In this document: positions 42,457-49,886 of the stretch, piece by piece
Position numbering within the stretch: position 1 is the stretch's first letter
How the letters are laid out: each line of letters starts with the position of its first letter
DNA from: Saprospiraceae bacterium
GTDB taxonomy: Bacteria > Bacteroidota > Bacteroidia > Chitinophagales > Saprospiraceae
Assembly (NCBI GenBank): GCA_020846655.1
Contig: JADLDL010000294.1
Location: 1-49,886 of the forward strand
Direction: 5' to 3'
DNA length: 49,886 bases
Made by a program: the position numbers and the translations under genes
The notes under the pieces: generated by a model
What the model was told of the DNA's origin: nothing
The model's database searches: none
The model's input: only the letters and a program-made list of their open reading frames with translations

Positions 42457-44970
42457 ATGAAAACTCCCGACTTCATTTTTTCTGCCGGGCTGGACCGTGC
42501 GTTGGGTTGGACTGTTTTGCACTCGCTCTGGCAGTTCACTTTGATCGCTTTGCTCACGAGTTTGCTCTTTTTTTTGCTCCGCAACCGGGCAGCCAAGATT
42601 CGCTGTTGGGTGGGTAACCTGGCATTGGTAGCCGCCTTGCTGGTGGCCGTCGCTACCTTTTCCTGGTACAATCAGTCGGGCACTGCCATGCCGCCGCAGG
42701 CAGTGCCCACCCCACCAGCCGCCACGCAGCCCGCTGCGCTGAATATCCCTGCGCCAGTGGACGCCCCGATGACCGGGCTGCCCGCCGATTCGCTTGCGCC
42801 CGCAGGCCTGTTGGAATCCTTGCAGCCACACCTCCCGCTCATCGTGCTGTTTTGGTTTTTGGGCTTGGGGATTTTTTTGCTGCGCCTGATGAGCAGCCTG
42901 CTGTATGTGAACTACCTGCGGCGCCGGATGAATTTCCATGCGGACCCCTACTGGGTGGAGGTGTTGGAAAAACTGCTGCGCAAATCGGGCCTGCGGACGG
43001 GCGTGGAGCTCCTCGAATCGGCCATGGTGCGCTCGCCGCTCACCATCGGTTACCTGAAACCCGTCATTTTGTTTCCCATTGGCTTGATCAACCACTTGTC
43101 CGAAACAGAAGTGGAAGCCATTTTGGCCCACGAACTGGCGCATATCCTGCGCCGCGACTACCTGTTCAACATCCTGCAAAGCCTCATCGAAGCCCTGTTT
43201 TACTACCACCCGGCCATTTGGTGGCTCTCCGCCCAGGTGCGCAACGAGCGCGAGAGCGCCTCCGACGACATGGCTATTGCCCTGTTGGGCAACAAAATCA
43301 ACTACGCCAAAGCATTGGTCGCTATCCAGGAAATGGCCTTTTTTCCACAAACCCCCGCACTTGCGTTTGCGGGGCAAGGCCGGAGCCAGTTTGGCATGCG
43401 CCTGCGGCGGATTTTTAAGCAACCGAAAACAAAATTCAACACCATGGAAAAATGGATTGCCACCGGCCTGGTGGTTTGCTCAATGCTCGTTTTGGCCATC
43501 GGCCAACGCATCCAAACCCTGAAAACCGATACCTCAGCCCGAACCGAAACCACCACCACGACAAGCCCGTTTTCCGGTATTTGGGAGGCCGAATTCGGCA
43601 AGGATAGCGTTTGCCTCAGCTTTACCAGCAAAACAAACGGCGGGCATTGGACAACCGGCGAGTGTTTTCTCCGGTCGGAATTTAAAAACCTCAGCCTAAC
43701 GCCCGGCGACACGGAATTTCAACTCGCCCGGCCTGCCGGCATCATGACCCTCAGCGGCAAAATAGAAGGCCCTACCGGCTACGGCCGTTTTCAATTCGCT
43801 CCCGACGAAAACTACCGGAAAGCCCTGGTACAACAAGGCCTGAAGGAGACCAACGATGAGCTGCTGGTCCACTGTTTTTTTGCCGGCTTTGCCGCCGACT
43901 ACCCAACGGTGTTGAAAAAAGCAGGTTACAGCGATCTCAGCACGGAGCAATACCAGGAACTGGCGGTGTTCCGGATCGAGGAACGCGACATGCGGGAGTA
44001 CCAGGCGCTGGCGGCCCAACTGGGCAAAAAAAACCTCAGCGTGCAGGACCTCATCGAACTCAGAATTGGAAACGTGGATGCCAAACTGGTAAATCAACTG
44101 AGCAAAGCCGGCTACAAAGACCTGGACATGAGCGAAGTCAGCCAATTCGGCATGCACGGGATTAGCCCCGACTATATCGAATCCATGAATAAGCTGGGCT
44201 TTGGCAAACTCTCGGCCGAAGAGATCTTGTCGGCAAAAATACAAGGCATCGACGCCGACTTTGTCAAAAAATGCCAGAACATGGACCTCGGCAAATTGAG
44301 TTTCGATGAAATCGTATCCATAAAAATCCATGAGGTCGACGCCGATTTCATCCGGCAATGTCAAAATATGGGTTTCGGCAAGTTGTCCATGGATGATGTC
44401 ATGTCGATCAAAATTCACGACGTTGACCCGGATTTTATCGAGAAATGCCAAAACATGGGCTTCGGCAAGTTGTCTTTGGAAGACATCATGGCCATGAAAA
44501 TCCACAGCATCAACGCGGATTTTATCCAACAATGTCAAAACGCAGGTTTTGGAAAATTATCTCTGGAAGACATCATGGCCATGAAAATCCATGACATCGA
44601 CGCAGATTTTATCCAGCAATGTCAAAACGCAGGTTTTGGAAAATTGTCCCTGGAAGACATCATGGCCATGAAAATCCATGACATCGACGCAGATTTTATC
44701 CAGCAATGCCAAAACCTGGGTCTGGGTACCTTGTCGATGGAGGATATTATGAGTTTTCGGATCCACAACATCGATGCGGAGTGGGCAAAACAATTCCGCG
44801 AGTTGGGTTTTAAAACCCTGACCGCCGAGGATCTCCTCTCCGCCAGAATCCATGAAATTAGCCCGGAATTTATCAAAGCGGCCGAAAAACGGGGGTATCG
44901 TTTTCCCAGTCTGGAAGAATACGTGGAGTTGAAGATTCGGGACCAGTCCCGGGATAGTAACCGTAAATAA
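42457..44970 (+). CDS. BlaR1-like M56 metalloprotease with a 12-repeat C-terminal domain
   Basis: 837 residues. Four membrane segments are visible (about 23-41, 48-68, 127-148 and 330-347). The cytosolic zinc protease site is AILAHELAHILRRDY (HELAH at about 224-228), with FYYHPAIWWLSAQVRNERE supplying the third ligand. In BlaR1/MecR1 the extracellular part is a penicillin-binding sensor; here it is replaced by a beta-type segment (about 366-470, GIWEAEFGKDSVCLSFTS and GYGRFQFAPDENYRKAL) and then twelve 29-residue repeats (482-830). It probably senses something other than beta-lactams and cuts the BlaI-type repressor. The repeat DNA is almost identical in the middle copies. Confidence 0.9.
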   Translation: MKTPDFIFSAGLDRALGWTVLHSLWQFTLIALLTSLLFFLLRNRAAKIRCWVGNLALVAALLVAVATFSWYNQSGTAMPPQAVPTPPAATQPAALNIPAPVDAPMTGLPADSLAPAGLLESLQPHLPLIVLFWFLGLGIFLLRLMSSLLYVNYLRRRMNFHADPYWVEVLEKLLRKSGLRTGVELLESAMVRSPLTIGYLKPVILFPIGLINHLSETEVEAILAHELAHILRRDYLFNILQSLIEALFYYHPAIWWLSAQVRNERESASDDMAIALLGNKINYAKALVAIQEMAFFPQTPALAFAGQGRSQFGMRLRRIFKQPKTKFNTMEKWIATGLVVCSMLVLAIGQRIQTLKTDTSARTETTTTTSPFSGIWEAEFGKDSVCLSFTSKTNGGHWTTGECFLRSEFKNLSLTPGDTEFQLARPAGIMTLSGKIEGPTGYGRFQFAPDENYRKALVQQGLKETNDELLVHCFFAGFAADYPTVLKKAGYSDLSTEQYQELAVFRIEERDMREYQALAAQLGKKNLSVQDLIELRIGNVDAKLVNQLSKAGYKDLDMSEVSQFGMHGISPDYIESMNKLGFGKLSAEEILSAKIQGIDADFVKKCQNMDLGKLSFDEIVSIKIHEVDADFIRQCQNMGFGKLSMDDVMSIKIHDVDPDFIEKCQNMGFGKLSLEDIMAMKIHSINADFIQQCQNAGFGKLSLEDIMAMKIHDIDADFIQQCQNAGFGKLSLEDIMAMKIHDIDADFIQQCQNLGLGTLSMEDIMSFRIHNIDAEWAKQFRELGFKTLTAEDLLSARIHEISPEFIKAAEKRGYRFPSLEEYVELKIRDQSRDSNRK
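43903..44946 (+). repeat. Twelve 87-bp (29-residue) repeats in the M56 protein
   Basis: Units lie in exact 87-bp register from 43903 to 44946 with no insertions. The consensus residue pattern is DADFIxQCQNxGFGKLSxED followed by IMxMKIHxI. Copies starting at 44512 and 44599 differ by only one residue and a few bases, so this region is expanding by duplication. Outer units are more diverged. The pattern (helix, turn, helix) predicts an alpha-solenoid facing the cell exterior or periplasm. Confidence 0.88.
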
Positions 44971-45038
44971 CAGCCGGTTGTCGGTGCGCAGGGCGGCAGC
45001 CTAATTTTTTTATCGGCCACCGCCACTTTTTTTGATCC

Positions 45039-45081
45039 AACCCGTGTCCGTTCAATTGAATGGACACGGGTTGTCTTTTTT
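45039..45081 (+). terminator. Rho-independent terminator after the M56 gene
   Basis: AACCCGTGTCC (45039-45049) pairs with GGACACGGGTT (45062-45072), and the short internal part TTCAATTGAA is itself a palindrome, so the whole forms one near-perfect stem. T6 follows at 45076-45081. A second weaker stem, GCAGGC/GCCTGC type, sits at 45098-45123. Confidence 0.85.
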
Positions 45082-45187
45082 AAATTCTAGTCTTGGGCAG
45101 GCCCGGATGTTTTACCGGCCTGCTCTATCGCCAGACCAGGTGGATTGCTGTATTTTGGAGCGCCTTTTTCAACAACACCAATCCAAC

Positions 45188-48100
45188 ATGGGAAGTCTCT
45201 ACCAACGCTGTTTTCCTTTTTATGCCGTTTTGTTTTTTATACCCGCCTGGCTATCAGCCCAATGTCCGCTGACGGTGAGTGCGGGGCCGGACAAATTTGT
45301 TTGCGGCCCTGGCGGGCAAGTCGAACTGGATGGCAGTATTTCGGGTACAGAGATCGGTTTCCGCTGGACGCCGGCTACCGGCCTGAGCGACCCGCTGGTG
45401 TTGAACCCCACGGCCACCGTCAATGGCCCGGTGACATACACCCTTACCGCAGGAGCCCTTGACCCCACGGCCCCCAACCTGGTGAACAACCCCGGGTTTG
45501 AGGCAGGCAACACGGGTTTTACCAGCAATTTTGCCTACAACCCGATGATTATTTCTCCCGGCACCTATGTCATAACCACCTCTCCGGCGCTCGTATCGGC
45601 CAATTTCCCGCCTTGCGACGACCATACGTATGGCAACGGCACGGGCAACCTGATGTTGATAAACGGCAATGGCGCCCCCAGTTCGCAGGTCTGGTGCCAG
45701 ACGATACCCGTGATGGCCAATTCCTGGTATACCATGAGCGCCTGGGTCTTGTGTTCGCCGATTTCGCCCCCAATCATGCGGTTTTCGGTCAACGGCACGC
45801 CCATTGGCACGCCCTATCCGGTGGTTTTTGGTTTGTGCGACTGGCAGGAGTTTTCGGCCACCTGGTTTTCCGGCTCTGCTACCAGCGCCACGCTGTGCAT
45901 CCTCGACATCAACGGCGGCGGGCTTGGCCTTTTTGGCGACGATTTTGCGCTCGATGATATTTTTATGGCCAAAGCCTGCACAGTGTCCGATCAGGTTAGC
46001 GTGTCGATCGCCACGGTGAATGCCGTGTTGCCCGCCAGCATCGTGTTGCCTTGCCACTCGACCGAAACGGGCATGGTGCTCAATGGCAGCGCCTCCTCCT
46101 CAGGGCCGGGCATTACCTATGCCTGGGACGGCCCGGGGATTCTTTCGGGTAGCAACACCCCCCAGGCCACCATCAACGAACCGGGGGTGTACACCCTCAC
46201 AGTGTCCTTTGACACCGGTAACGGCATTTGTACCGACGTGGCGACGATCACCGTACTCCCCGATCCCAACGTGGTGGTTGCCAGCGCTTCGGCCGAAGAC
46301 ATCAGTTGCCTGACGCCAAAGGCCATGCTCAACGGAGCCGGGTCCTCGGTGGGGGGCACAATTACCTACCTCTGGGAACCGGCCTCCGGCATCGTATCCG
46401 GCAACGGCACCCTCACGCCCTTGGTAAACCAGCCGGGGGTGTATACCCTGACGGTGACCAATACCCTCAGCGGTTGCACCGCAACAGCCGCTGCAGAGGT
46501 CCTGCAAAATACCACGCCGGCCAGTGCGGCGGCCAGCGCCCCGGGCCCCTTGTCTTGCAGCCCAAGTACCCTGACGCTTAGCGGTGCCGGCAGTTCGGTG
46601 GGGGGCGATTTTAGTTACCAATGGATTGGTCCGGCGATTGTATCGGGGGCCACTTCGTTGAACAACTGCGTAGTCGGCGGGCCAGGTATGTATACCTTGT
46701 TTGTCACCAATGAATTAAGCGGCTGCACGGCCGCTGCGTCGGTCGCCGTTTCTCAAAACAACACCCCTCCGCTGGCCTTCGCCGACAGCAATGCACCGGG
46801 TATCCTGACTTGCCAAACCGACAGCCTCTTGCTGAACAGCAGCGGCAGCAGCGCCGGTCCGAACATCAGTTACCTTTGGAGCAGTCCAAACGGCCATTTT
46901 GCCGGGCCGGTACATGCAGCCAGCACGACGGTAGACAGCCTGGGGTTGTATATTTTAACGGTAACCAATACGGTAAGCGGCTGCAGCGCCAAAGACACCG
47001 TGCTCGTCAGCGCCAACCGGCTCCCGCCGGCTATTTCGATTGCCGCGCCCCTCGGGCTGCTCAACTGTAGCGTCGATTCTGTTCAAATCGATGCCTCGGC
47101 GTCTTCCGCTGGGCCGGGGTTTAGTTTTGGCTGGACCGGCGGAAATATTCTCTCCGGCGATTCCACGCTTAGCCCCTGGGTCGATAGCGCCGGCCAATAC
47201 ATCCTGACAATTACCAACGGTGTCAATGGCTGTACGGCTACCGACACCGTTGTTATCGGCCTGGATACTATAGCCCCTACGGTGCTCATCGCCGTTCCGG
47301 GCCAATTGAACTGTCAAAACACCTTGTTGAGTCTTGATGCTTCGGCGTCTTCCTCAGGGCCCGGCTTGGGGCTTCAGTGGTCGTATGTGCCACTGGGCGG
47401 CGGGAGCGGGCCCGGTTTAGTGTCGGGCGATACCACTCTGAGCCCACAGGTAAACGCTCCCGGTTGGTACACGCTCAGCCTGATCGACTCTTTGAACCAT
47501 TGTCAGGGCCGCGACTCCGTATTGGTGGAGCAGGATATTCTGCCCCCCCAGGCAGATGCCGGCACCGCGCTCACGCTCGATTGCAGCACCACGTCGGTAC
47601 TTCTGGACGGCAGCGCCAGCAGCCAGGGCGCCAATTTTACTTACCAATGGACTGGTGGCGCCACAACCCTGACCCTGCCGGTCAGCGCTCCTGGTACCTA
47701 TACCCTTACGGTTATCAACACCGGCAATGGCTGTAGCGCCGCTGACAGTGTAAACGTCACCTTGCTGGGGGACCTGCCAGCCGTTGCGATTGCCCCGGCA
47801 GATACCCTGAGCTGTCTTACGCTGGAAGTGCTGTTGAGTGCTACCGCATCTGCCGGGCCTGAATTTGTGTACCAATGGTCGTTTTCCGGATCTGGGGCCG
47901 GTATTGTATCGGGCGATTCGAGCTTGACGCCTTCGGCTGCGTCGCCCGGCATGTATGTGCTGACGGTAACCAACACCACCAGCGGTTGTACGAGCAGTGC
48001 CGGGGTTACCGTGTCCCAATCGGTTACTGCACCGACGGCAGATGCCGGGCCCGGCCAAACCCTGCTTTGCGGTACGCCGAGTGTGTTTTTAGACGGCAGC

Positions 48101-49886
48101 CTTTCCAGTGCGGGCACCAATATTGCGTATGCCTGGTCGACGACAACCGGCAACATCGTACAGGGGGCGAGTACCCTCCAGCCAGAGATAAACGCACCCG
48201 GCACATACACGCTGGTTGTAACGGATACGTCAAACGGCTGTACTGGTACCGCCGATGTTTTGGTCCTGCAAGACGCCAACGCACCGGTGGCGGATGCCGG
48301 ACCTTCGGCCATACTCAGTTGCACTTCGCCGTCTGCACTGCTGGATGGCTCCAATTCGAGCACCGGCGCATCGCTGACTTATTTGTGGACGACAGCAGAC
48401 GGCGTCATTGTTTCCGGTGAAACCGGCTTTTCGCCAGCGGTTGCGGCGGCCGGCACCTACTTGCTGCTGGTGACCAATACGGCAAACAATTGCCAATCAC
48501 TCGCCAGCGTGCAGGTGCTCGATTCCACTCAGGCGCCGCTGGTTTTAGCGGCTGCGCCGCAAACCCTGAGTTGCACCAACACCGCCGTGGCCCTTAGCGG
48601 GGCCGGCAGCAACACCGGCGCCAACATAATTTACCTCTGGACAGGACCCGGATTGCTCAGCGGCGCCAACACCCTTTCGCCCAGCGCCAATGCGGCCGGA
48701 ACCTACACCCTCACCGTCACCAACACCGCCAACGGCTGCTCTGCCACCGCTACAGCCACCCTGGCGGGCGACAACACCGCACCCATCGCCCTGGCGGCTG
48801 CGCCGCAAACCCTGAGTTGCACTAATACCGCCGTGGCCCTTAGCGGGGCCGGCAGCAGTACCGGCGCCAACATAATTTACCTCTGGACAGGACCCGGTTT
48901 GCTCAGCGGCGCCAACACCCTTTCGCCCACCGCCAATGCGGCCGGAACCTACACCCTCACCGTCACCAACACCGCCAACGGCTGCTCCGCCAGCGCAACA
49001 GCCACCCTGACGGGCGACAACGCCGCGCCCACCGCCCTGGCGGCTGCGCCGCAAACCCTGAGTTGCACCAACACCGCCGTGGCCCTCAGCGGGGCCGGCA
49101 GCAGCACCGGCCCCAACATAATTTACCTCTGGACAGGACCAGGTTTGCTCAGCGGCGCCAACACCCTATCGCCCAGCGCCAACGCCGCCGGAACCTATAC
49201 CCTTACCGTCACCAACACTGCCAACGGCTGCTCTGCCAGCACTACAGCCACCCTGGCCGGCGACAACACCGCGCCCAGCGCCCTGGCGGCTGCGCCGCAA
49301 ACGCTGAGTTGTACCAACACCGCCGTAGCCCTCAGCGGGGCCGGTAGCAGTACCGGCGCCAGCATAATTTACCTCTGGACAGGCCCCGGTTTGCTCAGCG
49401 GCGCCAGTACCCTATCGCCCACCGCCAATGTGGCCGGAACCTATGCCCTCACCGTGACCAACAGCGCCAACGGCTGCTCTGCCACCGCTTCAGCCACCCT
49501 GGCGGGCGACAACACCGCGCCCAGCGCCCTGGCGGCTGCGCCGCAAACCCTGAGTTGTACCAACACCGCCGTAGCCCTCAGCGGGGCCGGCAGCAGCACC
49601 GGCGCCAACATAATTTACCTCTGGACAGGACCCGGATTGATCAGCGGCGCCAACACCCTTTCGCCCACCGCCAACGCCGCAGGAACCTATATCCTTACCG
49701 TCACCAACACCGCCAACGGCTGCTCTGCTTCGGTAGAGATCACGGTCATACAAAACACTGAGCTGCCTGCCGTATCGGCCGGCCCTGCCTTGACCCTGAC
49801 GTGTATGGCGCCAACAGTTACCCTGCAAGGCGCCAGCGGTACCCCAGGTGTGCAGTTCATCTGGTCTACCCCCGATGGGAATATTG
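45188..49886 (+). CDS. Giant PKD-like repeat adhesin, N-terminal part (cut by window edge)
   Basis: The ATG at 45188 opens a frame that stays open to the right edge (1566 codons). The signal peptide MGSLYQRCFPFYAVLFFIPAWLSA is followed by Gln. The mature protein begins with a PKD-like module (LTVSAGPDKFVCGPGGQVEL), then a carbohydrate-binding-like module (NPGFEAGNTGFTSN, about 100-260), and then more than a dozen Ig/PKD-like repeats of 75-85 residues with the pattern LSCxxxxVxLxGxxSSxGxN, YLWTGPG, AGTYTLTVTNTxNGC. The last five are nearly identical. A T9SS sorting domain is expected beyond the edge but not seen. Very likely a cell-surface adhesin. TATTTTGG at 45151-45158 is a weak -7 candidate upstream. 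Confidence 0.85.
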   Translation, partial: MGSLYQRCFPFYAVLFFIPAWLSAQCPLTVSAGPDKFVCGPGGQVELDGSISGTEIGFRWTPATGLSDPLVLNPTATVNGPVTYTLTAGALDPTAPNLVNNPGFEAGNTGFTSNFAYNPMIISPGTYVITTSPALVSANFPPCDDHTYGNGTGNLMLINGNGAPSSQVWCQTIPVMANSWYTMSAWVLCSPISPPIMRFSVNGTPIGTPYPVVFGLCDWQEFSATWFSGSATSATLCILDINGGGLGLFGDDFALDDIFMAKACTVSDQVSVSIATVNAVLPASIVLPCHSTETGMVLNGSASSSGPGITYAWDGPGILSGSNTPQATINEPGVYTLTVSFDTGNGICTDVATITVLPDPNVVVASASAEDISCLTPKAMLNGAGSSVGGTITYLWEPASGIVSGNGTLTPLVNQPGVYTLTVTNTLSGCTATAAAEVLQNTTPASAAASAPGPLSCSPSTLTLSGAGSSVGGDFSYQWIGPAIVSGATSLNNCVVGGPGMYTLFVTNELSGCTAAASVAVSQNNTPPLAFADSNAPGILTCQTDSLLLNSSGSSAGPNISYLWSSPNGHFAGPVHAASTTVDSLGLYILTVTNTVSGCSAKDTVLVSANRLPPAISIAAPLGLLNCSVDSVQIDASASSAGPGFSFGWTGGNILSGDSTLSPWVDSAGQYILTITNGVNGCTATDTVVIGLDTIAPTVLIAVPGQLNCQNTLLSLDASASSSGPGLGLQWSYVPLGGGSGPGLVSGDTTLSPQVNAPGWYTLSLIDSLNHCQGRDSVLVEQDILPPQADAGTALTLDCSTTSVLLDGSASSQGANFTYQWTGGATTLTLPVSAPGTYTLTVINTGNGCSAADSVNVTLLGDLPAVAIAPADTLSCLTLEVLLSATASAGPEFVYQWSFSGSGAGIVSGDSSLTPSAASPGMYVLTVTNTTSGCTSSAGVTVSQSVTAPTADAGPGQTLLCGTPSVFLDGSLSSAGTNIAYAWSTTTGNIVQGASTLQPEINAPGTYTLVVTDTSNGCTGTADVLVLQDANAPVADAGPSAILSCTSPSALLDGSNSSTGASLTYLWTTADGVIVSGETGFSPAVAAAGTYLLLVTNTANNCQSLASVQVLDSTQAPLVLAAAPQTLSCTNTAVALSGAGSNTGANIIYLWTGPGLLSGANTLSPSANAAGTYTLTVTNTANGCSATATATLAGDNTAPIALAAAPQTLSCTNTAVALSGAGSSTGANIIYLWTGPGLLSGANTLSPTANAAGTYTLTVTNTANGCSASATATLTGDNAAPTALAAAPQTLSCTNTAVALSGAGSSTGPNIIYLWTGPGLLSGANTLSPSANAAGTYTLTVTNTANGCSASTTATLAGDNTAPSALAAAPQTLSCTNTAVALSGAGSSTGASIIYLWTGPGLLSGASTLSPTANVAGTYALTVTNSANGCSATASATLAGDNTAPSALAAAPQTLSCTNTAVALSGAGSSTGANIIYLWTGPGLISGANTLSPTANAAGTYILTVTNTANGCSASVEITVIQNTELPAVSAGPALTLTCMAPTVTLQGASGTPGVQFIWSTPDGNI
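48551..49728 (+). repeat. Near-identical 246-bp (82-residue) adhesin repeats
   Basis: Copies begin at 48551, 48797, 49043, 49289 and 49535, exactly 246 bp apart. Substitutions are few and mostly silent or at the same few codons (for example SPSA or SPTA, GANI or GPNI). The last copy breaks off at about 49728, where the sequence switches to a diverged unit. Such DNA is prone to unequal crossing-over. Confidence 0.92.

Noticed and set aside
43552-43870. Beta-lactam (penicillin-binding) sensor domain in the M56 protein
   Set aside because: No SxxK, SxN or KTG motifs are in this segment or the repeats.
48551-49728. Possible CRISPR or non-coding tandem repeat
   Set aside because: Repeats are in frame, a multiple of three and encode a clear PKD-like module.

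Overview
The window comes from a GC-rich (high-50s percent by eye) member of the Bacteroidota, most likely of the Saprospiria lineage. Secreted proteins end in type IX secretion (T9SS) sorting domains. Long surface proteins carry SprB-like and PKD-like repeats. There is no obvious Shine-Dalgarno usage, promoters fit the Bacteroidota form TTTG-N(about 19-21)-TAnnTTTG, and signal peptides are followed by Gln. I saw no rRNA, tRNA, CRISPR array, prophage or insertion sequence.

Layout. (1) 1-6062: a molybdenum-cofactor block, with moaA (cut by the left edge) divergent from moaC-xdhC-sufU, then moeA on the other strand, then mobA-sufS. Pairing Moco assembly genes with a cysteine desulfurase, a SufU scaffold and XdhC suggests a unit for making and sulfurating Moco for xanthine-oxidase-type enzymes. 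(2) 6122-9386: a small lipoprotein, recG, a roughly 420-bp nested palindromic element bounded by 8-bp repeat arrays, and an overlooked 42-residue membrane protein with its own terminator. (3) 9696-15897: a co-directional run of mutL, two rhomboid proteases, a membrane-anchored endonuclease/exonuclease/phosphatase protein and cysS. (4) 15916-34096: a META-domain lipoprotein, a probable glutaminyl cyclase, a cyclase-family hydrolase, a 1931-residue T9SS metalloprotease with SprB repeats, a DUF5686 outer-membrane protein, recJ, a GH57/DUF3536 protein, a lipoprotein, a MacB/FtsX-type permease and pgeF. (5) 34284-41785: a GH16-like T9SS protein with a cysteine-rich insertion, an unrecognised three-gene module (753-residue protein, DUF1360-like membrane protein, 88-residue protein), and an amidohydrolase. 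(6) 41919-44970: a BlaI/M56 regulatory pair with three clear operators. The M56 protein has twelve 29-residue repeats where BlaR1 has a beta-lactam sensor. (7) 45188 to the right edge: the start of a giant PKD-like adhesin with near-identical 246-bp repeats.

How the parts connect. The secreted proteins (protease, GH16-like protein, amidohydrolase, DUF5686 protein, adhesin) all have Gln directly after the predicted signal peptidase site, and the M28/QC-like enzyme in the same window is a good candidate to cyclise it. Intergenic spaces are repeatedly filled by palindromic or 8-bp repeats, and in two places the repeat supplies the stop codon of the neighbouring gene. The best candidates for undescribed biology are the repeat-bearing M56 sensor with its operators, the unrecognised module at 36949-39879, and the nested palindrome at 8736-9154.
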